From contig QCFB01000001.1 of assembly GCA_003280345.1 (NCBI GenBank), positions 1 to 64,000 of the forward strand: DNA of 64,000 nucleotides. Direction: 5' to 3'. This DNA is from Prochlorococcus sp. AG-363-A16 (GTDB taxonomy: Bacteria; Cyanobacteriota; Cyanobacteriia; PCC-6307; Cyanobiaceae). The notes under the pieces are model-generated. The model had not been told where the DNA came from and ran no database searches. It saw nothing but the letters and a program-made list of their open reading frames with translations. Both the position numbers and the translations under genes were made by a program. Below, in pieces: positions 19,906-28,889 of the stretch (its first letter is position 1; each line of letters begins with the position of its first letter).

Positions 19906-20274
19906 TTAATCTTTCTGATCTGTTTTGCCTAGCTCTTTTATTGCAGCACGCATCCTCGTGAAATTTGGGCGAATATTTTCAAGTCCTAAAGTGGTTCCTT
20001 CAGACTCTTCCCAGCTAGCAGAAAGTATTCCATAGCTTAGACCTAAAAGACCTATTAAGAAACACCCTGCAGAGGTTAATAATGTTAGTACTGGAGGAAT
20101 ATCTGCTATTCCTTTTATTATTACCACATAGCTTATAATAAATACACTCATCCCACTTATTGTTGGCAATCCAGTTGTTATAGCTACTCTTCTAGCCATT
20201 CTATTTGCTACTGGCTTTGGGATTCCAGACCGTCTACTTTTCGACTTTTGCTTGTTTGTTGCATTGCTGGACAT
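19906..20274 (-). CDS. PAM68-like photosystem II assembly protein (DUF3464)
   Basis: A 122-residue protein with a basic N-terminus (KQKSKSRRSGIPKPVANRMARR), two membrane helices (about 35-57 and 62-85) and the cytosolic segment SWEESEGTTLGLENIRPNF. This is the pattern of PAM68 relatives, which help insert chlorophyll into the CP43/CP47 core proteins of photosystem II. It reads toward the dnaE stop with a 19-bp gap. The family call is confident; the function is carried over from homologues. Confidence 0.85.
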   Translation of the reverse strand: MSSNATNKQKSKSRRSGIPKPVANRMARRVAITTGLPTISGMSVFIISYVVIIKGIADIPPVLTLLTSAGCFLIGLLGLSYGILSASWEESEGTTLGLENIRPNFTRMRAAIKELGKTDQKD

Positions 20275-20385
20275 TTTAGATTCCTTGATTTTTGAAATAG
20301 AACTTTTTACTCACTTAACTTGTGATTTAATTATTAAACTATGGAGCATATTGTTGAAACTTGTTGTAAGTAAACTATATGTATA

Positions 20386-20655
20386 TCAACCTCTGATTCC
20401 AAGATTTTTGATCAAGTCGGAATATCTCTTTTCACTTTTCTCTCGAACATAGTTGAGCAATCTCTTTCTACGACCAATCATTTTTAGCAGGCCTTGCCGT
20501 GAGGAAAAGTCGTGATTATTTGTTTGAAGGTGACCGCTTAGCTTCGTGATCTTCTCGCTGAGCATCGCAACTTGGACTTCGATGGAACCTGTGTCGGTTG
20601 CATGGGTCTGATGTTTGTTGATTAGTTTTTGCTTTTCAGTTGTATCGAGCGACAT
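20386..20655 (-). CDS. rpsO: 30S ribosomal protein S15
   Basis: The 89 residues match S15: [22 protein letters not shown], then [23 protein letters not shown], the 16S rRNA-binding part. It binds the three-way junction of the 16S central domain early in 30S assembly. The length is standard. It lies between ruvA (upstream, same strand) and the PAM68-like gene. Confidence 0.97.
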   Translation of the reverse strand: MSLDTTEKQKLINKHQTHATDTGSIEVQVAMLSEKITKLSGHLQTNNHDFSSRQGLLKMIGRRKRLLNYVREKSEKRYSDLIKNLGIRG

Positions 20656-20709
20656 GTTTTTCTAAGGATTTGGACTTTAAAGATACAATTTAGCTCCTTG
20701 CGCTCCTTC

Positions 20710-21384
20710 TTAAGCAGCTTCTCTACTTAACCATTGGAGGCTTGCTTTTAGCCAAATGTCGCACTGCTCAGTCTCAATGGGGATTTTAGAGTGTTCCATG
20801 GCGCCTGAGCGGAAACTTTCAGCTACTGCAATCAGTGCTCTATGGACTTCAACTTCTTCATATCCAATCGATTTAAGTGTGTCTTGTATTTCGCTGAGTT
20901 TGGATGGTTGCAACGGTATTCCTTCAATGCACTCATTTTGGAGGGAAGTTTTTTGAAGAGTTGTTTGGCTGAATGCTGAAAGCTTGTTTCGAAGCTCGAC
21001 AGTTATACGTTCAGCGATTCGTTTCCCGACTCCCTGAGCCCTTGTAAGTATTGATAGATCTTCGTTGATTATTGCATTCACGACATCATCGACTTTGCCT
21101 TCCTGGAGTAGAGCCATGGCAATTTGAGCGCCTACTCCGTTTACTCCTAAAAGAACTCTGAATAAATCTCTCTCCAGCTGTTCTGAGAAGCCAAACAAAT
21201 TGCAACCATCTTCCCGTTGTACTTGGTGGATCCATAGAATTATTTCTATTTTTTCTTCAGCCAGTCTTAGTTGCCGTGGTAAGAGTTGGACCTCATAGCC
21301 AATCCCTCCACAGTTCAAAACAATTCCCTCACGGGAACCTTGTTTCCAGATGTCTACCTTTTCTCCTTTTAGCCAACCGATCAT
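20710..21384 (-). CDS. ruvA: Holliday junction helicase subunit RuvA
   Basis: RuvA binds four-way junctions and loads the RuvB motor. The start MIGWLKGEKVDIW at 21384 is the typical N-terminus; the frame extends 8 residues further to 21408 without family support. The OB fold contains LLPRQLRLAE, and the helix-hairpin-helix pair includes VNGVGAQIAMALL and AQGVGKRIAERITVELRNKL. A C-terminal RuvB-binding helix domain follows a linker. The length is 224. Confidence 0.94.
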   Translation of the reverse strand: MIGWLKGEKVDIWKQGSREGIVLNCGGIGYEVQLLPRQLRLAEEKIEIILWIHQVQREDGCNLFGFSEQLERDLFRVLLGVNGVGAQIAMALLQEGKVDDVVNAIINEDLSILTRAQGVGKRIAERITVELRNKLSAFSQTTLQKTSLQNECIEGIPLQPSKLSEIQDTLKSIGYEEVEVHRALIAVAESFRSGAMEHSKIPIETEQCDIWLKASLQWLSREAA

Positions 21385-21447
21385 TAATTTTGGAACGCAT
21401 GCATCCATGCTGCCTGATCTGTCTAGCCCCTCTCTTGATACTTAACA

Positions 21448-21873
21448 ATGAGGAGATTCTTCCTCAAGTTCCTATGCCAATTCAGCTTGCTCATTTGCTT
21501 GGGCCTTTTTGGCTGTAACAGTAATACTTTGCCATCTAACAAAGTATTAATAGGAGCACTTGAGACGCAAATGCAGCTAACAGATAATAAATTGATGAAA
21601 GTACTTGCAGTAAATGATTTTGCTACTCCCGAAATCTTTTCGGTAAGAATTTATGACACTCAGATTGTTTCTCCAGGACAACAGGAAATTATTAAAGTTT
21701 CTGGTGATTTTTATTGGAAATTATCTGGTGTAGAAAGGCAAAAGAGTAAAAATCAATTTAGGCTTTTCCTTGAACGAGGAAATCAAGGAGAAAGCTGGAG
21801 ACTAGCTAGCCCAATCACTTCAGGAACAGGGGCTCTAGAGTCTTGGGAGACTTACCCTTTATCTATTGAATAG
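21448..21873 (+). CDS. Predicted lipoprotein, cyanobacterial unknown
   Basis: A 141-residue protein with a lipoprotein signal: RR at positions 2-3, a hydrophobic stretch, and the lipobox LFGC with the modified Cys at 23. The mature part is beta-rich and polar, with no motif I recognise. It is divergent from ruvA (63-bp gap). It probably sits in the periplasm or membrane; function unknown. Confidence 0.65.
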   Translation: MRRFFLKFLCQFSLLICLGLFGCNSNTLPSNKVLIGALETQMQLTDNKLMKVLAVNDFATPEIFSVRIYDTQIVSPGQQEIIKVSGDFYWKLSGVERQKSKNQFRLFLERGNQGESWRLASPITSGTGALESWETYPLSIE

Positions 21874-22027
21874 TGACTTTGTCTGATGATAGCTGATGGT
21901 ATAAATAGGTTTATTTTTTTTATTAATGATATTTAATTTCAAGGGGAATTAATCTTATAATATTAAATATTGATTAGTAAGTTTTTGCTCAAATATCAAA
22001 CTTTAGGTATTAATTTTTAAATATTTC

Positions 22028-22420
22028 TTAGCCTCCATCTATTTGGCAGCCAATCATGGCTCCTGCTGCACCCCCGGCAGGTATTGCCCACCAGCGTCCA
22101 TTTCCACGAGAACCAGAGGCACCTAGCCCTGCGCCAAGAAGCCCACCAATAAGGCTTCCTTGACTGCAGTCATTTGTATCGGCTACTGGTTGAGGAACTG
22201 CTTGTCTGACAGTCGCCGAACTTTTCGAGCCGCAAGGCACCTCAATTGTTTCATTCCAGCTTTTTACGTAGCCAGGTGAGTCTTGTGTTCCTGGAATGTA
22301 TTCTTCGCGATATTCATTGCGAGTACATGTTCTGGAGGTTGCGTATCCAGGTTGAGATTCCCCTGCTAAAACCGGGGAGAAAGAGCTAAGGGCAAGAATT
22401 GTTGCGAGAGCTAGTTTCAT
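22028..22420 (-). CDS. Exported glycine-zipper-like small protein
   Basis: The 130 residues start with a clear signal peptide (MKLALATILALSSFSPVLAG). The middle has a paired-cysteine polar region with CTRNEYREEYIPGTQDSPGY, and the C-terminus is a glycine-rich membrane-like segment (GLLGAGLGAS and AGGAAGAMIGCQIDGG). The tail resembles Gly-zipper/surface-antigen outer-membrane proteins. No specific function can be assigned. Confidence 0.65.
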   Translation of the reverse strand: MKLALATILALSSFSPVLAGESQPGYATSRTCTRNEYREEYIPGTQDSPGYVKSWNETIEVPCGSKSSATVRQAVPQPVADTNDCSQGSLIGGLLGAGLGASGSRGNGRWWAIPAGGAAGAMIGCQIDGG

Positions 22421-22707
22421 TGATAGGCTCCTTTGCTTACAGCTTAGTTTGGATAATAGAAGTTGGATGTCAGCAACATTATGTTTACATTAATTAAATT
22501 TGGTTTTTTGGTCAAATCTAAGTAAATGTTAAATCAATAGATAAATTGACCTAATAAAAATATTAATTTCTTTTTTGTTGATACAACAAAGACAGCTGTG
22601 CCTTTCTTTATATGATTGGATAAAGGACCAGTCTTTATTATTGTTTAAATTTTTCACTCTATAAAGCAGTCTTTTTGTAAGTAACTATTTGTCTCCTAAT
22701 TGATAAA

Positions 22708-23622
22708 TTACCTGAGTACTTTGTTTGGATCCTTGACTCGTGAACTAATACTTATCAAAGTTGAAATAAATACAAATGATGCCCCAATGAGCATCCATTT
22801 GTTGATCGACTCGTTGAATATTAGCAATCCCCATGCAAATGCAAATAGTACTTGTGCGTAACTTATTGAGCATGCCTGTGCGGCGGGAATAAGGCTCAGG
22901 CCTTTTGTTATCAATACTTGTCCAATTTGACTTAATATTCCAATAGATAATAGCCAAAACCATTCAATTCCATTAGGGGAAAGTCCTTTCCCCCATAGAA
23001 ATGGAATAGTAATTATTATTGAGACTAAAGGGAAATAATGAACAATAACTAGAGGATGTTCTTTCTTGGAAAGTTTGCGAACACACACGTAAGCAAGAGC
23101 TGTGAGAATCGCACCTGCTAGAGCAATCGAGACATCTTTTGCTGGAAGTGTACTCAGGTTGAATCCAATCCAACTTGGTTGTACAACCAACATGATTCCA
23201 GCCCATCCTATTATGACTGCAAAAACAATTCGTTTTCTCAATCTTTCGCCTAAAAGAAACCAGGCTGCCAATGTCGCAAATGTGGGATAAGTGTATTGAA
23301 TAACTGTTGCTGAGGCTAGAGGAAGGTTTGCGAGTGCTTTAAAAACACAAAATAAGCCTGCAGTGCCAAGCAAACCTCTAACTAATAGCAATCCTTTTTG
23401 ATATCCCCAGGGAGATATTCCGGCCTTTGCGATCATAATTCGTGTAATAAAAATACCTATAAGAGCTCTTGTAAGTACTATTTCTGTAACAGGTAGCCGG
23501 CCACCAAGATATTTGACGCAGACTGTCATTAGGCTAAAAACAAAGGCACTTCCTAATAGGAACTGGCTGCCCAATATTCCCTTTGTTCTTGTTTTAGTTG
23601 TGACTTTTCCAAACCTTTTCAT
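22708..23622 (-). CDS. EamA/DMT-superfamily permease
   Basis: About ten hydrophobic helices arranged as two EamA repeats make this a drug/metabolite transporter family permease. Recognisable segments are LTRALIGIFI, PLASATVIQYTYPTFATLAAW in repeat 1 and IPAAQACSISYAQVLFAFAWG in repeat 2. The frame is open to 23772, which would overlap the divergent dnaG start; ATG 23622 gives the usual length of 304. The transported compound is unknown. Confidence 0.82.
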   Translation of the reverse strand: MKRFGKVTTKTRTKGILGSQFLLGSAFVFSLMTVCVKYLGGRLPVTEIVLTRALIGIFITRIMIAKAGISPWGYQKGLLLVRGLLGTAGLFCVFKALANLPLASATVIQYTYPTFATLAAWFLLGERLRKRIVFAVIIGWAGIMLVVQPSWIGFNLSTLPAKDVSIALAGAILTALAYVCVRKLSKKEHPLVIVHYFPLVSIIITIPFLWGKGLSPNGIEWFWLLSIGILSQIGQVLITKGLSLIPAAQACSISYAQVLFAFAWGLLIFNESINKWMLIGASFVFISTLISISSRVKDPNKVLR

Positions 23623-23741
23623 CTGATGTCTGTCTTTGCCAATTTTTGCTATTGAATATGGATCAATGAGATTCGTATCTTTGTCAGCTTCTGGAACAAT
23701 TTTGACTGGACCAATCTCGTCGCGACCCTCAGAATGGTGAA

Positions 23742-25802
23742 ATGGCATCTCCACGTCTACACCCTCGCACAATTGAAGCTGTTAAGGAGCGAGCAGACAT
23801 TGTTGATGTGGTTGGCGAGCACGTTGTCCTGAAGAAAAAAGGAAGAGAGTTTGTAGGGATCTGTCCTTTTCATGACGACAGCAAACCTTCTATGACTGTT
23901 GCCCCTGCAAAACAGCTTTATTACTGTTTTTCTTGTGGAGCAGGAGGAAACTCCATCAAATTTTTGATGGAGTTTCAGCGGCAGAGCTTTATAGATGTCA
24001 TTCTTGATCTGGCTCGTAAGTACCAAGTTCCAGTTGAGACGGTTGAGGGGCCTCAGCAAGATCGATTAAGACAGCAACTCTCTCGTAGGGACAAATTACT
24101 TAGGACAATGGCCCTTGCTACAGGTTGGTTTAAAGATCAACTACGTTTGTCTACAGGATCAAAAGCCCTTAATTATTTATCTGAGAAACGAGGAATTACT
24201 GAAGGCACACTTGATACTTTCGAGCTCGGATATGCACCTGATCAATGGGATGGCTTACTTAACTATCTTCATAAGGTTGAGAACCTGCCATATGAGTTGT
24301 TGGAGGCTGCTGGTCTTGTTGTAGCTAGAAAAGGTGGTGATGGTTTTTATGATCGATTTCGTGATCGAGTAATTATTCCTATTCATGATCGCCAAGGACG
24401 TGTGATCGGTTTTGGTGGAAGAAGTCTTGATGGATCTGAGCCTAAATACCTCAATTCACCTGAGACAGAAATTTTTGAGAAGGGAAAGAATTTATATGGT
24501 TTAAATAAGGCAGCTAATTCCATTCGTAAAAACGATAGAGCTGTTGTCGTCGAAGGATATTTCGACGTTATTGCTTTGCATGCCTCAGGAGTAACAAATA
24601 CTGTTGCTTCTTTAGGTACTGCCTTGAGCAGTCAGCAGATAACTCAATTATGCCGTTGTACTGACAGCAAGCGGATAGTACTTAACTTTGACGCTGATGG
24701 AGCTGGAATTCGTGCTGCAAATCGGGCGATAGGTGAAGTTGAACAGTTAGCAATGCAAGGTCAGTTGGAGTTGCGAGTTCTTCATTTACCTTCTGGAAAA
24801 GATCCTGATGAATTCCTTAAGGCAAATGGTGCTGGTGAATATAGATCTTTGCTTGATAAGTCTCCACTTTGGCTTGATTGGCAAATCGAGCAGGTCCTTC
24901 AGGACCTTGATCTAAGTAAGGCTGATCATTTTCAACAGGCAGTTAGCGGCTTAGTACATCTGCTTGGCAAGTTGCCTCAGTCAGCTGTTCGAACACATTA
25001 TCTACAAAAAGTTGCTGAACGATTAAGTGGGGGACAAGCTCGATTAGCTCTTCAGTTGGAGGATGATCTTCGTCAACAAGTAAATGGACATCGCTGGCAT
25101 GGGCGTTCAACTCGTTTTGAGAGACCAGGAGAAGCAAGTCTCCGAGAACGTAGTGAGGCCGATATTTTGAGGCTTTATATTCATTGCCCAGACTTTAGAG
25201 CTCCTATTCGAAGAGAATTGCGTCAAAGAGAGTTAGAGGATTTTGCTTTACAGCATCATCGTTTTCTATGGTCAGTGATAAGTGAGATCGAAGAAACAAA
25301 TATTGGGATAGGGAGATTGGACGCGATCAGTCGAGGGGATGAGCCAGGTGCTGATCTTGGAGAACTTGATTTGCCCAGATTGATTTCTGATCAACTTATA
25401 GTTGATAACAGAGGATTGGCTTCTCGACTTACCCAACTTTTAGAGCCTAATGAAATTCAATTAGCTGCTATCTCACAACCCATGCCTCATTTGCTTGGTG
25501 CTACTGCTGTTTTAGAGCGGCAGAAATCATTAAAGCGGTGTAGACATCTGCTTGAGGCTTGGTGTGGACAAAGGCTTCAGACGCTTGAAAGATGTATCGC
25601 TGCACTACTTGAAGAAGAAAGTGAGGAAACAGAGGCTTCAATTGATATGGAAGCCAGAATTAATGCCATGTTTGATTCCCTTAACAGCGATGCACTGCAT
25701 TTTCAAGAGCTTTATTACAGCGAACGCAAACATATTCTTCATTTAGACCAACAACGTTGTGCGGGTTTTCAAGATGAAGGAGGCCAACCTCTTTCTGCAT
25801 AG
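23742..25802 (+). CDS. dnaG: DNA primase
   Basis: Primase makes RNA primers for replication. The N-terminal zinc motif is visible in GICPFHDDSKPS and YYCFSCGAGG (about residues 40-68). The TOPRIM core has VVVEGYFDVIAL (about 266-277) and LNFDADGAG (about 311-319). The C-terminal part, which contacts the helicase, runs from about 450 to 686. The length is slightly above 600, as in other cyanobacteria. The region after the stop is gene-poor. Confidence 0.95.
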   Translation: MASPRLHPRTIEAVKERADIVDVVGEHVVLKKKGREFVGICPFHDDSKPSMTVAPAKQLYYCFSCGAGGNSIKFLMEFQRQSFIDVILDLARKYQVPVETVEGPQQDRLRQQLSRRDKLLRTMALATGWFKDQLRLSTGSKALNYLSEKRGITEGTLDTFELGYAPDQWDGLLNYLHKVENLPYELLEAAGLVVARKGGDGFYDRFRDRVIIPIHDRQGRVIGFGGRSLDGSEPKYLNSPETEIFEKGKNLYGLNKAANSIRKNDRAVVVEGYFDVIALHASGVTNTVASLGTALSSQQITQLCRCTDSKRIVLNFDADGAGIRAANRAIGEVEQLAMQGQLELRVLHLPSGKDPDEFLKANGAGEYRSLLDKSPLWLDWQIEQVLQDLDLSKADHFQQAVSGLVHLLGKLPQSAVRTHYLQKVAERLSGGQARLALQLEDDLRQQVNGHRWHGRSTRFERPGEASLRERSEADILRLYIHCPDFRAPIRRELRQRELEDFALQHHRFLWSVISEIEETNIGIGRLDAISRGDEPGADLGELDLPRLISDQLIVDNRGLASRLTQLLEPNEIQLAAISQPMPHLLGATAVLERQKSLKRCRHLLEAWCGQRLQTLERCIAALLEEESEETEASIDMEARINAMFDSLNSDALHFQELYYSERKHILHLDQQRCAGFQDEGGQPLSA

Positions 25803-26148
25803 TTTTCTTGCAGCTGTTTTATTGACTTTTAATTCAATGCATCGATAACGATGTATTAATTAAGAATGTCTAGTTACCATTTTGGGTTGTTCTCTGATTA
25901 CTTAAACTTTCGATAATGATTAATACCTTAAATTGCATCAATATCTTTTTTAAGTTAACGACTTTATGAATATAGAACCAATCTTTAACGCTAATATTTG
26001 ATTACTTAGTTAGTAATTATTTTGCACACACTCTCTCTCTGTTTTTTCGAACTTTTTATCTGTTAATGACTTATGGCCATGGCTCATTGACTAGTTATGT
26101 TCTCATAAGACCCAGCGAGCAGTTCAACAAACTCTCGATTTACAGTGT
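25803..26148 (+). other. Gene-poor AT-rich gap after dnaG
   Basis: This stretch holds no convincing gene. It contains a 9-bp hairpin at 25836-25857, a short TTACT/AGTAA inverted repeat around 26002-26016 and a CT microrepeat near 26031-26041. A frame opening at 26066 is probably not coding (see rejected items). Confidence 0.5.
25836..25857 (+). terminator. Hairpin downstream of dnaG
   Basis: AATGCATCG (25836-25844) pairs with CGATGTATT (25849-25857) around the loop ATAA, nine pairs with one G-U. It lies 33 bp past the dnaG stop. It lacks a long T run, so it may be a transcript-end stabiliser rather than a classical intrinsic terminator. Confidence 0.4.
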
Positions 26149-26301
26149 ATGCAAGGTAATGGAACTACTTTGCATATTTTACTTGTTGAAACAAGTGGGC
26201 TTGCTTTGGCTGATATTGAATTGGTTCGTGAACATGCTGGCCTGTCTTATAAGGAAGAGGGAATGGTATTGATTGTTAGTAATCGTCGAAAAGCCTTTTA
26301 A
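26149..26301 (+). CDS. Possible 50-aa protein or gene remnant
   Basis: An ATG at 26149 opens a frame ending with TAA at 26299-26301. The product reads like real protein: MQGNGTTLHILLVETSGLAL, then ADIELVREHAGLSYKEEGM and a basic end (SNRRKAF). The frame stays open and protein-like upstream for 18 more codons (to the TAG near 26087) without a good start, so this may be a truncated or decayed gene. It lies alone between dnaG and an unknown gene. Function unknown. Confidence 0.4.
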   Translation: MQGNGTTLHILLVETSGLALADIELVREHAGLSYKEEGMVLIVSNRRKAF

Positions 26302-26341
26302 TTACTTTATGGGCATTGTAACTTTATTTATTTATGTCTTT

Positions 26342-26806
26342 TTAAAGACAATATTTCTTTAGTGCTGATATTACAATCTTTGGCTTGTCTTCCATTGCAT
26401 ATGCTTCGTATTCTTTGGCATTGCTCCCTGAAATCTCTGTTGAGCTTCTTAGGGCCTCATATTTATATGGATGTATTTTTAATTTTTTATCATTTATAAT
26501 ATTTAGTGGCTTGCCTTTATTGCAGCTTTGGGCTACATGCACAGCCTCATGTCTTAGCGCTCTTCTTATTTGTATCCCTGTTTGATCATAGTTATTACCC
26601 CTAGTTACTTTAGGCATGAAATACCCTCCAAATTCCATTGCATTTCTTGTACATATAACAATTGTCTTTTGCGCTCTCTTTGTGAATCCAAAGTATTTTT
26701 TACCCAATAAACATAAAGGAGTGTTTTCTTCCACTTTGAACCCAGTTTCGTATATAAGATTAAGGATTTGCTTTTCTTTGGCATTTAAGAATAGTAGGAA
26801 CTCCAT
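26342..26806 (-). CDS. Unknown protein with a HExxH (HEAVH) motif
   Basis: From ATG 26806 the protein has 154 residues; the frame stays open to an ATG at 26923, adding 39 basic residues. Near residue 96 is RRALRHEAVHVAQSCNKG, a HExxH motif as in zinc metallopeptidases, with SSTEISGSNAKEYEAYAME downstream offering possible third-ligand glutamates. There is no signal peptide from the chosen start. A small cytoplasmic metallopeptidase-like fold is a reasonable guess; activity is unproven. It lies in the accessory-looking region beside umuDC. Confidence 0.55.
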   Translation of the reverse strand: MEFLLFLNAKEKQILNLIYETGFKVEENTPLCLLGKKYFGFTKRAQKTIVICTRNAMEFGGYFMPKVTRGNNYDQTGIQIRRALRHEAVHVAQSCNKGKPLNIINDKKLKIHPYKYEALRSSTEISGSNAKEYEAYAMEDKPKIVISALKKYCL

Positions 26807-27161
26807 ATTATTTAGTCGTAAGAATGAGATTGTATTTCTTTTCTTTTTGGTTGATGGGGATCGAGGTTTGGGGTCATAAAATTTCTGTAACGTTTTTGCG
26901 TGCCTTAAGTAATTGTATAACATGTAGGCTCCCGCTAGAACCCTTATGTTATTTATTTTACTTGGATTTGTTAATTTTGTTTGTCAGTTTTAAAAGACAT
27001 ACTTTTCCTTCTCTGTTTAGGTCATTCCACTAGTAGTTCCTTCTTATATCTTTATTCTAGAATTGTTTAATATTTGGGATTTTGCAAGAGTTATGCTCTT
27101 ATTTTACATTCCTTTTCCCAGTATTATCTTTGTAGATTTACCTTTTTAGTTGTTAGCGTGC
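26807..27161. other. Gap between the HExxH gene and umuC
   Basis: The first 117 bases could encode a basic extension of the HExxH protein. The rest is T-rich with no convincing frame on either strand; the 69-residue frame at 26824-27033 is antisense to that extension and has low-complexity content. Nothing else was seen. Confidence 0.4.
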
Positions 27162-28430
27162 CTATGCTATTGCAATAGGAATCTCAGTTATGCGTGTTGT
27201 AGAGGCCCGGCTTAATTTCTCTCGACGCATTTCCCAGCTTTGACTTATTCCGCAGACTGCCCAGTTAATAGTTCCATCCCCGTAACGCTGGTTGAGTTGA
27301 TCGATTGTTTTTAGTAGTTGTTCTCTTTTCCTTGATTTTTCTTCGTTTATTCTGAGTAAACAATGTTGTTGTAGTTGACTTGTGCTTTGCAGATTCTGCA
27401 TTAATACACCTGCCTTTATTAGAGGGCGATGATTGCGGAATATTTGAGCCGTTAGGGTAAGTGACTCTTTCAGAAGGATTTCTGTGTCGTTACTTGGTAG
27501 TTCAAGTTTGACGGTCGCGGATTTGTTGTAATAAGGCTTGGCGGAGAGGCTTGTGCGTGTAAAAACTGTTATTGCACCTGCTCTTTGGCTTTGTGCTCGT
27601 AACTTTTTGGCAGCATGCACAATGTGAGTTGCTATTGCTTGTCGTAGTTCACCTAGGCTGGTGATCGGCTGGCTAAAACTTCTGCTGACACATGTCTCGC
27701 GCTTGGGTTTTAATGTGATTGCAAGCGGTAGGCAATTTTCGCCACGGAGCTCTCTTTGTAGTCGAACTCCTGCGATGCCACATTTTGCACGTAGCTGATT
27801 GCTAGGCATGTCTCGTAGTTGAAGTGCGGTGGTTACTCCTTTCATTCGGCACCAGTGAGCTAGCTTCCTACCAATTCCCCAGACGCTTTCGATGGGAATG
27901 GCTTCGAGCCATGAATCTGGTTCTTTGGCCATTAGCAAATCGAATATGCCTGCATTCGTCGCGACTGTTTTGGCTAGCCTGTTAGCGAGCTTGGCTTGAG
28001 ATTTATTTGCTCCAATTCCGATCGAGATTGGGATCCCTATATTTTGATGTACTAACGCTCGTAGTTGACGAGCCCATGGACCTGGATCGTAGTCGAGTGG
28101 ATGTGTTAGTGAGGCAAATGCTTCGTCAATTGAGTAGATCTCAAGTTGTTCGCAGTTGGATTCCAATAGGTTCATGAGCCGTTGGCTCATGTCTCCGTAG
28201 AGGGCGTAATTGGAGCTACGTACTATTACTCCAAGCCTTTCTAGTTCATGACGTATTTTGAAATATGGCTGTCCCATGCGAATCCTTAACTTGCGAGCTT
28301 CTGCACTACGAGCCACTATGCAGCCATCATTATTTGAAAGAATCACTAGTGGACGTCCTGCTAGAGAAGGGTCGAGGCTTTGTTCGCAGGAGGCATAAAA
28401 ATTATTCCCATCGATTAAGGCTATTGCCAT
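27162..28430 (-). CDS. umuC: DNA polymerase V catalytic subunit UmuC (Y family)
   Basis: UmuC is the SOS-induced translesion polymerase. Catalytic motifs are ALIDGNNFYASCE (Asp7) and YSIDEAFASL near residues 98-107; the first segment continues with the family mark NNDGCIVARS. The little-finger and C-terminal part follows through ETCVSRSFSQPI near 240. The length of 422 is normal. It starts 9 bp after the umuD stop, so the two form one operon driven by the LexA-box promoter at 28913-28926. Confidence 0.95.
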   Translation of the reverse strand: MAIALIDGNNFYASCEQSLDPSLAGRPLVILSNNDGCIVARSAEARKLRIRMGQPYFKIRHELERLGVIVRSSNYALYGDMSQRLMNLLESNCEQLEIYSIDEAFASLTHPLDYDPGPWARQLRALVHQNIGIPISIGIGANKSQAKLANRLAKTVATNAGIFDLLMAKEPDSWLEAIPIESVWGIGRKLAHWCRMKGVTTALQLRDMPSNQLRAKCGIAGVRLQRELRGENCLPLAITLKPKRETCVSRSFSQPITSLGELRQAIATHIVHAAKKLRAQSQRAGAITVFTRTSLSAKPYYNKSATVKLELPSNDTEILLKESLTLTAQIFRNHRPLIKAGVLMQNLQSTSQLQQHCLLRINEEKSRKREQLLKTIDQLNQRYGDGTINWAVCGISQSWEMRREKLSRASTTRITEIPIAIA

Positions 28431-28439
28431 GGATCATGC

Positions 28440-28886
28440 TCAGTTATGTAATGGATTAAGACTGTGAATGGAATAGACCGCAACACCCCAAATTTGTACT
28501 TCTTCGTAGTTGCGAAGATCAAGAGATGGGTAGTCGGGGTTGGCTGCTTTTAGGTAAAGAACACCTTTCCTAAGGACAAGTTGTTTGAGTATGAAGGCTC
28601 CCTCTAGTACGGCTATTACGATCCGCCCAGGCTTAGCTTCTAGACTTCTATCGACAACTAATAAGTCGCCGTTTTGAATGCCGGCGCCATTCATTGAGTG
28701 CCCGCTGACTCTTAGAAAAAAAGTACTTGCAGGGTGCGTGATTAGTTGTTCATTGAGGTCTATGCCGGCTTCCATATGACTCTCAGCGGGTGAGGGAAAG
28801 CCCGCTGATATGGGCTCGCTTGCCAGTGGAAGTAGAAGTTGTGACACTTTGATTCTCATGGGTGCCGGCAATTGCGAGAGCTCCAT
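28440..28886 (-). CDS. umuD: UmuD, self-cleaving SOS mutagenesis protein
   Basis: UmuD is processed by RecA-stimulated self-cleavage to UmuD', which joins UmuC. The cleavage pair is Ala28-Gly29 in ISAGFPSPAES, the nucleophile is Ser64 in SGHSMNGAG and the base is Lys101 in FILKQLVLRKG; the spacing matches E. coli Gly25/Ser60/Lys97. The 148-residue length is typical. The ATG at 28886 lies 3 bp from a 25-bp inverted-repeat arm, so the ribosome-binding region overlaps the repeat. Confidence 0.94.
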   Translation of the reverse strand: MELSQLPAPMRIKVSQLLLPLASEPISAGFPSPAESHMEAGIDLNEQLITHPASTFFLRVSGHSMNGAGIQNGDLLVVDRSLEAKPGRIVIAVLEGAFILKQLVLRKGVLYLKAANPDYPSLDLRNYEEVQIWGVAVYSIHSLNPLHN

Positions 28887-28889
28887 GAC

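Noticed and set aside
22615-22640. ATAAAG/CTTTAT inverted repeat in the gap upstream of the glycine-zipper gene
   Set aside because: Six A/T-rich pairs in an AT-rich gap are expected by chance.
22745-22963. 72-residue minus-strand frame inside the permease gene
   Set aside because: It overlaps the EamA permease in another frame and has no independent support.
26066-26272. 68-residue plus-strand frame starting at ATG 26066
   Set aside because: A different frame of the same DNA (ATG 26149) gives a more balanced protein-like sequence; this one is rich in Leu/Cys/Tyr, as frameshifted translations often are.
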